Source: an uncultured Lachnospiraceae bacterium (GTDB lineage Bacteria > Bacillota > Clostridia > Lachnospirales > Lachnospiraceae). Taken from it: a stretch of DNA of 64,000 nt. The position numbers were made by a program, and so were the translations under genes. A model generated the notes under the pieces. It worked only from the letters and a program-made list of their open reading frames with translations. It was not told the DNA's origin and ran no database searches. Shown in pieces: positions 15,062-23,813 of the stretch (positions are counted from its first letter, which is position 1; every line of letters begins with the position of its first letter). The stretch covers positions 294,611 through 358,610 of the forward strand of contig CAJTKK010000002.1 in NCBI GenBank assembly GCA_910576535.1, given 5' to 3'.

Positions 15062-15652
15062 ATGAGCAAAAAGAAAATAACCAAGGGACAGTATGGATAT
15101 ATTAAAAATCAAAAAGTATGGGTCAGTGCAAAAACGTTTCTCTTATACGCCATGTCTCTTACGATTTTTGGGATTGGGATCAAGGTTATGGGAACAAAAG
15201 AAAATCTCCTGACGGTAATAGCTATTTTAGGCTGTCTCCCCGCAGGGCGCAGCACGGTCAATATGATTATGTTTTTGAAGGCATCCGGATGTTCCATGGA
15301 GGCAAAGGATAAAATAGGCGGATATACGGATGGGCTGACAGAAATTTATGATATGTTTTTTACTTCTTACGAAAGAAATTACCCGGTAAGCCATATGGTG
15401 CTTCAAAGCAACGTAGTGTGCGGCTATTCGGAAAGCAGGAAAATGGATACAGGGGCATGCGGGAAGCATTTGGAAGCTTATCTAAAACAAGGGGGATGCA
15501 GCGGTGTGGCGGTAAAAATATATAATGATATTGAAAAATATTGTGAAGGGCTGAAGAATCTGCAAAAGCAGAAAGAATCAACGCCAAAGACAAAGGAGGA
15601 TGGAGACCGGGAAGAAATAATACTGGAAAACCTGCTATCCATTTCCTTATAA
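15062..15652 (+). CDS. Membrane protein of unknown function
   Basis: A 196-residue protein whose preferred start ATG 15062 has GGGGAGGAG upstream; the frame opens earlier at 14999 inside the SDR gene. A basic N-terminus (SKKKITKGQYGYIKNQK) precedes two hydrophobic helices (about 25-43 and 47-65). A soluble domain follows with VVCGYSES, TGACGKHLEAYLKQGGC and a helix ending in a charged tail. No family recognised. It lies between the SDR and pseudouridine synthase genes on the same strand with short gaps. Confidence 0.7.
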   Translation: MSKKKITKGQYGYIKNQKVWVSAKTFLLYAMSLTIFGIGIKVMGTKENLLTVIAILGCLPAGRSTVNMIMFLKASGCSMEAKDKIGGYTDGLTEIYDMFFTSYERNYPVSHMVLQSNVVCGYSESRKMDTGACGKHLEAYLKQGGCSGVAVKIYNDIEKYCEGLKNLQKQKESTPKTKEDGDREEIILENLLSISL

Positions 15653-15669
15653 AAGAACGGAGAAATGCT

Positions 15670-16737
15670 ATGACGAAAATAACCATAAGCGAAAGAGAAG
15701 CCGGGCAGCGGATGGATAAATATCTTAAGAAATATTTATCCGGTTCCACTTCAGGTTTCCTTTATAAAATGCTCAGGAAAAAAAATATTACTTTAAACGG
15801 GGGGAAGGCATCAGGGAATGAAATCCTAAAGGCTGGGGATGAGCTGACGCTGTTCCTTTCCGATGAAACGATTGTAAAATTCGGCGGAGTCCTGCAGCAG
15901 ATGGAAAAAAACGGTTTTTCCGGAAATATAAATGCGCAAAAAGAACGGCAACTGGAGCAAAGCTGCCGGCAATATGAAGAAGCATATCAAAAAAACAAAG
16001 CGGTTAAAATCGTTTTTGAAAATAAGCATATACTTGTAGCGGACAAACCTGCAGGGATGCTGACCCAGAAAGCTTCGCCGGAAGATTTATCCTTGAATGA
16101 ATGGCTGATCGGTTATCTGTTGGCAAACAATGAAATTACGAAAGAAGAATTGCATACGTTTAAGCCGTCTGTCTGCAACCGGCTGGACCGGAATACCAGC
16201 GGCCTTGTGCTTTGCGGGAAAACTTTGGCAGGAAGCCAGAAAATAAGCTTTTTGCTGAAAAACAGAAGCCTGCGGAAATATTATTGCTTATATGTAAAAG
16301 GGCAAGTGACGGAAGGCGCGCAGATGGAAAGTTATCTGGAAAAAGACAGGGAGTCCAACCGGGTAAAAATCTATGGCAGTGCGGAAGGGGAGGATGCTTC
16401 TTATATTAAGACGATATATAAACCCCTTAAGGTTTACCGTAATATGACTTTGCTGGAAGCGGAGCTGGTGACCGGGAAAACCCATCAAATCAGAATTCAT
16501 CTGGCAAGCGCCGGCCATCCTGTATTGGGCGACTATAAATATGGGTATTTGGAGTGTAATGACAGATATAAGAAAAAATACGGGATCAGCACGCAGCTTC
16601 TTCATGCTTCCCGCCTGGAATTCCCAAAGCTGGATGGGGAATGGGCCGATTTGTCAGAACTTGTATTAACGGCGGAACTTCCGGAAATTTTCCGGGTAAT
16701 AGATGAAAACGAGAGCGGAGCAGAAGCGAGGAAATAA
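15670..16737 (+). CDS. RluA/RluD-family RNA pseudouridine synthase
   Basis: A 355-residue enzyme converting uridine to pseudouridine in rRNA or tRNA. An S4-like RNA-binding segment (REAGQRMDKYLKKYL) is at the N-terminus. The catalytic motif reads CNRLDRNTSGLVL, with catalytic Asp in RLD, followed by LRKYYCLYVKG and the KTHQIRIHLASAGHPVLGD block. The first residue of the usual HRLD is Asn here. The insert between the S4 and catalytic parts (about 75-120) is rich in Lys/Gln and may be flexible. Target position unknown. A second family member is at 48042. Confidence 0.9.
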   Translation: MTKITISEREAGQRMDKYLKKYLSGSTSGFLYKMLRKKNITLNGGKASGNEILKAGDELTLFLSDETIVKFGGVLQQMEKNGFSGNINAQKERQLEQSCRQYEEAYQKNKAVKIVFENKHILVADKPAGMLTQKASPEDLSLNEWLIGYLLANNEITKEELHTFKPSVCNRLDRNTSGLVLCGKTLAGSQKISFLLKNRSLRKYYCLYVKGQVTEGAQMESYLEKDRESNRVKIYGSAEGEDASYIKTIYKPLKVYRNMTLLEAELVTGKTHQIRIHLASAGHPVLGDYKYGYLECNDRYKKKYGISTQLLHASRLEFPKLDGEWADLSELVLTAELPEIFRVIDENESGAEARK

Positions 16738-16738
16738 A

Positions 16739-17272
16739 ATGGCAACTTGGAATTCCCGGGGGCTGAGAGGATCCACCCTGGAAGATCTGATTAATCGGAC
16801 AAACGAAAAATATCTGGAAAACGGGCTGGCTTTAATCCAGAAAATCCCTACTCCAATCACTCCTATTACGATTAACAAAGATAACGGTCAAATCACTCTG
16901 GCGTACTTTGACCAAAAGAGTACCGTTGACTATATCGGCGCCGTGCAGGGGATTCCCGTCTGTTTTGATGCAAAAGAATGCGGGAAAGATACCTTTGCCC
17001 TTCAGAATATTCATGAGCATCAAGTGGAATTCATGAATCAGTTTGAAAAACAGGGAGGGATTTCTTTTTTTCTTATTCATTATACGCATAAAGATATTTT
17101 TTATTATCTGCCTTATGAGATGCTCCGTTTTTTTTGGGACAGGGCAAAAGGAGGGGGAAGAAAAAGCTTCCGCTTTGAAGAGCTGAACCCTGCATATATC
17201 ATGCCGAAAAAAAACAATATTTTTGTGCCTTACTTGGATATGATACAAAAGGACTTAGATGACAGGGAATAA
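16739..17272 (+). CDS. recU: Holliday junction resolvase RecU
   Basis: A 177-residue RecU, the Gram-positive enzyme that cuts Holliday junctions during recombination. It has NSRGLRGSTLEDLINRTN, QIPTPITPI-like KIPTPITPI, DYIG and the nuclease core FDAKEC, with NIHEHQVEFM following. GCGAGGA upstream supports ATG 16739, one base after the previous stop (TAAAATG arrangement); the frame also opens at 16703. In Bacillus recU pairs with a penicillin-binding protein gene; here it precedes the his genes. Confidence 0.93.
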   Translation: MATWNSRGLRGSTLEDLINRTNEKYLENGLALIQKIPTPITPITINKDNGQITLAYFDQKSTVDYIGAVQGIPVCFDAKECGKDTFALQNIHEHQVEFMNQFEKQGGISFFLIHYTHKDIFYYLPYEMLRFFWDRAKGGGRKSFRFEELNPAYIMPKKNNIFVPYLDMIQKDLDDRE

Positions 17273-17275
17273 AGG

Positions 17276-18442
17276 ATGGCAGGAAAGGAGAAAGTGACGG
17301 ATATGAGCAGTGAATTAGTGCATACGCCGGAAGGCGTGCGTGATATTTATGGGGATGAATATGCAAAAAAGCTGAGAGTGGAAGGGTTAATGCTGGAAAA
17401 AGCAAGAAGCTATGGTTATGAGGATATCCAGACCCCCACGTTTGAATTTTTTGATGTGTTCTCAAAAGAGATAGGGACCACGCCTTCCAGGGAGTTATAT
17501 AAATTTTTTGATAAAGAGGGGAATACTTTAGTATTGCGGCCGGATTTTACCCCCTCTATAGCGAGATGTGCAGCAAAGTATTTTGCGGATTGCAACAGGC
17601 CGATCCGTTTTTGCTATATAGGCAATACTTTTACCAATAATTCCAATCTGCAGGGAAAGTTAAAAGAGACTACCCAGATGGGGGCAGAACTGATCGGGGA
17701 TCCTTCGGTAAAAGCGGATGGGGAAATGGCGGCGATGATCATCGAATCTTTGCTTTTTGCAGGGCTAAAGGATTTTCAGTTAAGCGTGGGAAATGTGGAA
17801 TATTTTAAGGGTATTTGCGCAGAAGCGGGATTGGATGAAAAGACGGAACTGGAATTGCGGGAATTCATTTCAGGGAAAAATTATTTTGGCGCAGAAGAAC
17901 TTTTGATTGAAAAAAAAATAGAGAAACAATATAGGGATGCGCTGCTGCGGCTGACAGATTTATTCGGTTCCTGTGATGCCCTTGGGCAGGCGAAAGCCTT
18001 AGTACATAACAGACGTTCCCTTAACGCCGTAAAACGGCTGGAAGAACTTTATCAAGTTCTTTGCTGCTATGGGGCAGAGAAATATGTTTCGTTTGATTTA
18101 GGAATGCTGAGCAAATATCATTATTATACAGATATGATATGGAAGGCTTATACTTATGGGGTAGGGGATGCGATTGTCAAAGGCGGAAGATACGATACTC
18201 TATTAGATCATTTCGGCAAAAAAGCCCCTGCTGTCGGGTTTGTCGTGGGGATTGATGATTTGATAGCGGCATTGGACCGGCAGGGCATTGAGACTGTAAT
18301 ACCATCCAAAGCGGAAATCATCGGATATACCCCGGATACCTTTCCGAAGATGCTGGAAAAGGCAAGAGAAATACGTGCCAAGGGAGGGAAAGCAGCGCTG
18401 ACGCCGCTTGGAAACATAGAAGGAAGGACGGGGACGGAATGA
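17276..18442 (+). CDS. hisZ: ATP phosphoribosyltransferase regulatory subunit HisZ
   Basis: A 388-residue paralogue of histidyl-tRNA synthetase without tRNA charging ability. It keeps class II motifs (TPEGVRDIYGDE; LRPDFTPSIAR; GGRYDTLLDHFG) but is too short for a synthetase anticodon domain of normal form. HisZ activates the short form of HisG, encoded next, and mediates histidine feedback. The last codons overlap hisG by 4 bases (ATGA). No attenuator or T-box lies before it, since recU ends 3 bases upstream. Confidence 0.93.
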   Translation: MAGKEKVTDMSSELVHTPEGVRDIYGDEYAKKLRVEGLMLEKARSYGYEDIQTPTFEFFDVFSKEIGTTPSRELYKFFDKEGNTLVLRPDFTPSIARCAAKYFADCNRPIRFCYIGNTFTNNSNLQGKLKETTQMGAELIGDPSVKADGEMAAMIIESLLFAGLKDFQLSVGNVEYFKGICAEAGLDEKTELELREFISGKNYFGAEELLIEKKIEKQYRDALLRLTDLFGSCDALGQAKALVHNRRSLNAVKRLEELYQVLCCYGAEKYVSFDLGMLSKYHYYTDMIWKAYTYGVGDAIVKGGRYDTLLDHFGKKAPAVGFVVGIDDLIAALDRQGIETVIPSKAEIIGYTPDTFPKMLEKAREIRAKGGKAALTPLGNIEGRTGTE

Positions 18443-19098
18443 TGGAAGAGATGCGTTATCTTACATTTGCATTAGGCAAGGGACGCCTGGCAAGCCAGAC
18501 CTTAGAGCTGTTGGAAAAAATCGGGATTACCTGCGAGGAAATGAAAGACAAAAAATCCAGAAAGCTTGTTTTTGTGAATGAAGAAAGGAAGCTCCGCTTT
18601 TTCCTTGCCAAAGGTCTTGATGTGCCTACCTATGTGGAATATGGGGCTGCGGATATCGGAGTGGCAGGAAAGGATACGATCCTTGAGGAAAACAGGAGAG
18701 TATATGAAGTAATGGATTTGGGGTTTGGCAAATGCCGTATGTGTGTCTGCGGGCCGCAAAGTTCCATGGAACTGTTAAAACATCATGAAAGGATAAGGGT
18801 GGCCAGCAAGTACCCGAATATTGCCAAAGACTATTTTTATAATAAAAAGCATCAGACGGTGGATATCATCCGGCTCAACGGATCGGTAGAGTTAGGTCCT
18901 ATAGTAGGCCTTTCAGATGTCATCGTAGACATTGTGGAGACAGGTTCCACGTTGAAAGAAAACGGGCTTGCCGTGTTGGAAGAAATATGCCCCCTGTCAG
19001 CCCGCATGATTGTCAATCAGGTCAGTATGCAGATGCAGACGGAGAGAATCAAGAAGTTAATTTATGAAATCAGGGAACATTTGCAGCAGCCTGGCTGA
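18439..19098 (+). CDS. hisG: ATP phosphoribosyltransferase, short form
   Basis: A 219-residue HisG of the short type, catalysing the first step of histidine synthesis (ATP + PRPP to phosphoribosyl-ATP). Visible motifs are FALGKGRLA at the start, GAADIGVAGKD and the PRPP loop IVDIVETGSTLKENG. It lacks the C-terminal regulatory domain of long HisG, which explains the adjacent hisZ. The two subunits are translationally coupled through an ATGA overlap. Confidence 0.96.
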   Translation: MMEEMRYLTFALGKGRLASQTLELLEKIGITCEEMKDKKSRKLVFVNEERKLRFFLAKGLDVPTYVEYGAADIGVAGKDTILEENRRVYEVMDLGFGKCRMCVCGPQSSMELLKHHERIRVASKYPNIAKDYFYNKKHQTVDIIRLNGSVELGPIVGLSDVIVDIVETGSTLKENGLAVLEEICPLSARMIVNQVSMQMQTERIKKLIYEIREHLQQPG

Positions 19099-19112
19099 GG
19101 AGGAGGAAACAT

Positions 19113-20402
19113 ATGAGAATGATAAAATTAACGCCGGATACAAAAGAGGATTTATTGAATGCCCTCTTAAAGAGAAGCCCCAATCATTATAGCCAATATG
19201 AATCCGTTGTGGCGGATATTATTTCCAGTGTCCGCCAAAGAGGGGATGAAGCATTATTTGCCTACACCGAAAAATTTGACAAATGCAAAATCAATGCTTC
19301 CAATATCCGGGTAACCAGGGAAGAAATTGCATCTGCATATCAAAAGACAGATGCAAAATTAGTCGAAGCAATGAAGCATTCCGCAGGCAATATCCGTGCT
19401 TTTCATGAAAAACAGCTTCATAATTCATGGTTTGACACAAGGGAAGACGGTTCTCTTCTGGGACAGAAAATTACGCCGGTTGGTTTATCGGGGGTATATG
19501 TGCCGGGAGGAAAGGCCGCTTACCCATCCAGCGTGCTGATGAACGTTATACCAGCCAAGGTAGCCGGCGTGAAAAGAGTGGTGATGACGACGCCTCCAGA
19601 CCCTGCAGGGGAAGTCTATGCAGGAACTTTAGTAGCGGCGGATATTGCAGGAGTGGATGAAATTTATAAAGCCGGAGGGGCGCAGGCGGTAGCTGCTATG
19701 GCTTTTGGAACGGAAAGCATACCAAAAGTGGATAAAATTACAGGCCCGGGGAATATTTTTGTCGCTTTGGCAAAAAAAGCATGTTTCGGCTATGTAAGTA
19801 TTGATTCGATTGCCGGTCCTAGCGAAATATTAGTGATTGCGGATGAAACGGCTAACCCCCGTTATGTTGCTGCCGACCTGCTTTCACAGGCAGAACATGA
19901 TGAGCTGGCAAGCGCTATACTCATTACAACAAGCGAAAAACTGGCAGAGGATGTCAATGCCCAGGTGGAAGAATTTGTAAACCGGCTGTCCAGAAAAGAA
20001 ATCATAAAAAAATCTTTGGAGAACTATGGCTATATCCTGCTTGCAGAAGACATGGAAGATGCCGTGGAAGCCGCTAACGAAATCGCTTCTGAACATGTGG
20101 AAATATTGACGGCAGACCCTTATGCGGTGATGACAAAAATACGTAATGCAGGGGCTTTGTTTTTGGGGGAATACTCCTCGGAGCCGCTTGGCGATTATTA
20201 TGCCGGCCCGAATCACATTCTTCCTACAAACGGGACGGCTAAGTTCTTTTCGCCGCTTAATGTAGACGATTTCCTGAAAAAAACAAGCATTATATCTTAT
20301 TCAAAAGAAGCTCTGCAGAAAGTGCATAAAGAAATTGAGCTGTTCGCCGAAAGCGAAGGGTTGACGGCTCATGCAAATTCCATTAAAGTAAGATTTGAAT
20401 AA
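19113..20402 (+). CDS. hisD: Histidinol dehydrogenase
   Basis: A 429-residue zinc enzyme performing the last two oxidations to L-histidine with NAD. Family motifs present are YVPGGKAAYPSSVLMN, AGGAQAVAAMA, KITGPGNIFVA, SIAGPSEILVIAD and the catalytic/zinc region LSQAEHDELASA, with a C-terminal EGLTAHANS. Length is that of the full enzyme. AGGAGG lies 7 bases from the start; hisG ends 14 bases upstream. Confidence 0.97.
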   Translation: MRMIKLTPDTKEDLLNALLKRSPNHYSQYESVVADIISSVRQRGDEALFAYTEKFDKCKINASNIRVTREEIASAYQKTDAKLVEAMKHSAGNIRAFHEKQLHNSWFDTREDGSLLGQKITPVGLSGVYVPGGKAAYPSSVLMNVIPAKVAGVKRVVMTTPPDPAGEVYAGTLVAADIAGVDEIYKAGGAQAVAAMAFGTESIPKVDKITGPGNIFVALAKKACFGYVSIDSIAGPSEILVIADETANPRYVAADLLSQAEHDELASAILITTSEKLAEDVNAQVEEFVNRLSRKEIIKKSLENYGYILLAEDMEDAVEAANEIASEHVEILTADPYAVMTKIRNAGALFLGEYSSEPLGDYYAGPNHILPTNGTAKFFSPLNVDDFLKKTSIISYSKEALQKVHKEIELFAESEGLTAHANSIKVRFE

Positions 20403-20414
20403 GACAAGAAAGGC

Positions 20415-21017
20415 ATGGTGACGGATATGGACAGATGTGCGGCAGCGGAACGGAAAACAAAGGAAACGGAGATTTGCTTAACCCTGAACCTGGATGGTAT
20501 GGGAAAGAGCAAAATAGATACGGGAATCGGTTTTTTTGATCATATGCTGGAGAGTTTTGCCCGCCATGGTTTTTTTGACCTGGAGGTAAAAGTAAAAGGG
20601 GATCTTCATGTAGACGGGCATCATACGGTGGAAGATACCGGCATTGTCCTTGGCCAGGCCATCAAAGAAGCTTTAGGGGGAAAAACGGGCGTAAAACGTT
20701 ACGGCTCCTTTCTTCTTCCAATGGATGACGCACTGGCCCTTTGCGCCATTGACTTATGCGGCCGTCCTTATTTTCATTATGAATGCAGTTATCCGTCGGA
20801 AAAAATAGGGGATCTTGATACAGAGCTTATCCATGAATTTTTTTACGCAATTTCCTATTCTGCGGGAATCAATCTGCATATCAAAATGCTGTCGGGGCGA
20901 AACAGCCATCATATGGCAGAAGCATCCTTTAAGGCTTTTGCAAAGGCTTTGGATGAGGCGGCGGCAAAAGATGAACGGATCAAAGATGTACTTAGCACAA
21001 AGGGAAGCCTGGCTTAA
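20415..21017 (+). CDS. hisB: Imidazoleglycerol-phosphate dehydratase
   Basis: A 200-residue single-function HisB removing water from imidazole glycerol phosphate. The two manganese-binding His clusters are visible: FFDHMLESFARHG and HHTVEDTGIVLG in the first half, then SGRNSHHMAEASFKAFA in the second. There is no phosphatase domain, unlike the enterobacterial fusion. The start could be ATG 20415 or ATG 20427 (GTGACGG between them); AAGAAAGG favours the first. Confidence 0.96.
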   Translation: MVTDMDRCAAAERKTKETEICLTLNLDGMGKSKIDTGIGFFDHMLESFARHGFFDLEVKVKGDLHVDGHHTVEDTGIVLGQAIKEALGGKTGVKRYGSFLLPMDDALALCAIDLCGRPYFHYECSYPSEKIGDLDTELIHEFFYAISYSAGINLHIKMLSGRNSHHMAEASFKAFAKALDEAAAKDERIKDVLSTKGSLA

Positions 21018-21110
21018 GAACGATTGCGGGTGCAGTGACAGGTTTGCCGTGAAGCGATGCTTTAGGGAAGCCGGCGCACAAAAGAAAGAAACTTCAAAGG
21101 AGAAAAAGGT

Positions 21111-22406
21111 ATGGGCTGTCAATATAAAAAATTAGTTCCTTGTATTTATTTATATAAGGGGAATGCCGTAAAAAGTTTATCCGATATTACCATTATTGAT
21201 ACAGATCCGGTAAGCCTTGCTAAGTATTACAGCGATAACCATGGGGACGAGCTGCTTATTTTTGATATGTCAAAAGGGGATGCGGAACATGAAGAAGCTT
21301 TGGACACGATAAAGGCTATTTGCCAGATTGCCGAAATCCCCGTGATTGGGGCAGGGCACGTAAACCGGATGGAAGATATTAAGAAGCTTTTATATGCCGG
21401 ATGCAAAAAAGCGGCCTTAAACTATTCTAAGCCGGGCAATATAGCAATTACGGAGGAAGTGTCAAAAAAGTTCGGAAAGGAAAAAATAGCCGTATGCTAT
21501 GAGGAAACGGAAACTATTTTGGAATTCCAGCATTTGCTTGATGAATATGTGGACGAACTGATTCTGATTGATGCGGCAGCCTTAAGGAAGAGCGGCAAAG
21601 AATGGAAAGGGGAAGCGCAGATTTTGGCATTGCTTCCGGAGGTTTCCTTAGATAAACTGATTGAAATCCTTTCCATGCCTTCCATGTGCGGCATCACTGG
21701 CTATGCCGTGAACGAAAATGTAAAAGAAATCACGGCCATTAAATCATTATGCCAGGAAAACGGGATTAAGGTAAATACTTTTGAAGCGGCATTCCGGTGG
21801 GAGGATTTTAAATTAAATTCCGACGGACAGATACCAGTAGTTGTCCAGGATTATAAAACAGACGAAGTGCTTATGGTAGCCTATATGAACGAAGAGGCCT
21901 ACCAGATGACGGTTCATACCGGAAAGATGACTTATTATAGCAGGAGCCGGCAGGAACTTTGGGTCAAAGGGGATACCAGCGGGCATTATCAATATGTAAA
22001 ATCCCTGACAGCGGACTGTGATATGGATACCGTTTTAGCCAAAGTTTCCCAAGTGGGCAACGCCTGCCACACGGGAAGCTATTCTTGTTTTTTTCATGAA
22101 ATTGTCAAAAAGGAATATGAAGAGACAAACCCGTTAAAGGTTTTCACATCGGTGATGGAAGTAATTGAGGATAGGAAAATACACCCAAAAGAAGGCTCTT
22201 ATACAAATTATTTGTTTGAAAAGGGGCTGGACAAAATTTTAAAGAAGCTGGGGGAAGAGGCGACAGAGATTGTGATTGCGGCTAAAAACCCCAATCCCAA
22301 TGAGATTAAGTATGAAATTGCGGACTTCCTTTATCATATGATGGTCCTTATGGCGGAAAAAGGCGTCAGTTGGGAGGAAATCATCGAAGAACTGGCCAAA
22401 AGATGA
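21111..22406 (+). CDS. hisIE: HisIE with an N-terminal degenerate HisF-like domain
   Basis: A 431-residue fusion. Residues 1-222 resemble HisF/HisA barrels (KKLVPCIYLYKGNAV, VIGAGHVNRMEDIKKLLYAG), but the catalytic Asp of HisF (PCLDV) is Tyr here, so cyclase activity is unlikely. Residues about 230-335 are HisI (phosphoribosyl-AMP cyclohydrolase) with the zinc ligands CDMDTVL, NACHTG and SCFF. Residues about 345-431 are HisE (phosphoribosyl-ATP pyrophosphatase) with KKLGEEATEIVIA and EIADFLYHM. The HisI and HisE halves look functional. AAAGGAG precedes ATG. A gap of 93 bases separates it from hisB. Confidence 0.92.
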   Translation: MGCQYKKLVPCIYLYKGNAVKSLSDITIIDTDPVSLAKYYSDNHGDELLIFDMSKGDAEHEEALDTIKAICQIAEIPVIGAGHVNRMEDIKKLLYAGCKKAALNYSKPGNIAITEEVSKKFGKEKIAVCYEETETILEFQHLLDEYVDELILIDAAALRKSGKEWKGEAQILALLPEVSLDKLIEILSMPSMCGITGYAVNENVKEITAIKSLCQENGIKVNTFEAAFRWEDFKLNSDGQIPVVVQDYKTDEVLMVAYMNEEAYQMTVHTGKMTYYSRSRQELWVKGDTSGHYQYVKSLTADCDMDTVLAKVSQVGNACHTGSYSCFFHEIVKKEYEETNPLKVFTSVMEVIEDRKIHPKEGSYTNYLFEKGLDKILKKLGEEATEIVIAAKNPNPNEIKYEIADFLYHMMVLMAEKGVSWEEIIEELAKR

Positions 22407-22465
22407 GTACATAGTTTTTAACAGTTCCTCATATAATTTAGAAAACTTTTAAGGAATTGTTCATA

Positions 22466-23305
22466 ATGGAACGTCTAAAAAAATATAAAAAGACTATATT
22501 TGTCGTCTTTCTTTTGTGTGCTATGTTTTTTGCCGGCAGGGGTGTGGGTTATTTGGCGGAAGCGTTTCATTTTTCCGGCGGGACAAAGATAAACCCTGTA
22601 GGTTCTTCCCACATTTCAGCCTCAGAAAACTGGGGGCTTGGCGGGTATGGCGACGGGGTAAAACCCACAGGAATCGCCCCGGCGGAGGAACTGAAGAAAT
22701 ATGACGCCTATTATGTAGGAGACGGCGATGAGAAAGTGATTTATCTTACTTTTGACGCCGGGTATGAAAACGGGAACACAGAACCGATATTAGATGCTTT
22801 AAAAAAACATCATGCGCCGGCTACGTTTTTTGTCGTAGGTCATTATCTGGAATCTGCGCCGGATCTGGTAAAACGTATGGTAGCGGAAGGACACTCCGTA
22901 GGGAACCATACCTATCATCATCTGGATATGTCCCAAATATCGGATATGGAATCTTTCCAAAAGGAAATGGATGGGGTTTCTGATTTGTTTTTCCAGATTA
23001 CCGGGAAGGAGCTCTCCATGTACTACCGCCCGCCGCAAGGGAAATATAGCACGGGAAACTTAAAAATGGCACAGGAACTGGGATATCAGACTTTTTTCTG
23101 GAGCTTAGCCTATGTGGACTGGTATGAGGATAAGCAGCCTTCCAAAGAAGAAGCTTTGCAAAAGCTGACAGACCGTATTCATCCAGGGGCAGTTGTCCTT
23201 CTGCATAGCACATCCAAGACAAACGGGATTGTCCTGGATGAATTGCTTGGCAAGTGGGAAGAGATGGGATACCGCTTCCGTCCATTGTCGGATCTGGCGG
23301 AGTAA
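22466..23305 (+). CDS. PdaA-like polysaccharide deacetylase
   Basis: A 279-residue protein from ATG 22466 (AAGGA 10 bases upstream; an in-frame TTG at 22457 is too close). A signal-anchor helix (about 8-30) targets it across the membrane. The NodB domain shows motif 1 LTFDAGYENGNT, motif 2 VGNHTYHH and motif 3 YRPPQGKYS, with WSLAYVDW and LLHSTSK near the end. This is the pattern of PdaA, the muramic acid deacetylase needed for delta-lactam in spore cortex, and fits the spore genes elsewhere in the window. Confidence 0.85.
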   Translation: MERLKKYKKTIFVVFLLCAMFFAGRGVGYLAEAFHFSGGTKINPVGSSHISASENWGLGGYGDGVKPTGIAPAEELKKYDAYYVGDGDEKVIYLTFDAGYENGNTEPILDALKKHHAPATFFVVGHYLESAPDLVKRMVAEGHSVGNHTYHHLDMSQISDMESFQKEMDGVSDLFFQITGKELSMYYRPPQGKYSTGNLKMAQELGYQTFFWSLAYVDWYEDKQPSKEEALQKLTDRIHPGAVVLLHSTSKTNGIVLDELLGKWEEMGYRFRPLSDLAE

Positions 23306-23372
23306 TCTTGTCATAAAAACATTTTTTACGGCATATTCTGTTTTAAGTAATGAGGAATAGGCAGAGAAAAAA

Positions 23373-23801
23373 ATGGGAAAAGTCTCAACAAATCAAAAAT
23401 TGCAGCTAATACGCTCGATAAGGGCAGAAAGCCAGGATAACCGGATGAAAATGAGGAACCGGGAAAGAATATTGTATGGCATAGGGAAAGCAGAAGAAGA
23501 ATTGCCCTTGTATGCCAGAGGATATTATGATACAAGCCAAAAGGAATTGTATGCGCTGGAAGAAGGCGGGATTCCTATACAAGCCGGTTCCTTTTCCTCA
23601 TTGAAAATCCGATTTATGCTGGCGGCTGTCCTTTTTTGTATTTTTCTGGTGGCGGATGCAGGGGATGGGAACATTGGAGGGGTTTCGACCGAATATGTAA
23701 GAAAAGAAATCAATAAAAATTTCGATGCTGGCTTTGAGGAAGTATCATTTGATTTTGAGGAAAATTTCCCTTATACTCTATTTAAAAATAAAAACAGATA
23801 G
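23373..23801 (+). CDS. Single-pass membrane protein of unknown function
   Basis: A 142-residue protein with a basic, Arg-rich N-terminal half (IRSIRAESQDNRMKMRNRE), one hydrophobic helix at about 78-94 (IRFMLAAVLFCIFLVA) and an acidic outer tail (EVSFDFEENFPYTLF). No family recognised. It sits 12 bases before the TIGR03960 radical SAM gene, so the two are probably co-transcribed. Confidence 0.65.
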   Translation: MGKVSTNQKLQLIRSIRAESQDNRMKMRNRERILYGIGKAEEELPLYARGYYDTSQKELYALEEGGIPIQAGSFSSLKIRFMLAAVLFCIFLVADAGDGNIGGVSTEYVRKEINKNFDAGFEEVSFDFEENFPYTLFKNKNR

Positions 23802-23813
23802 AATAGGAGTACT

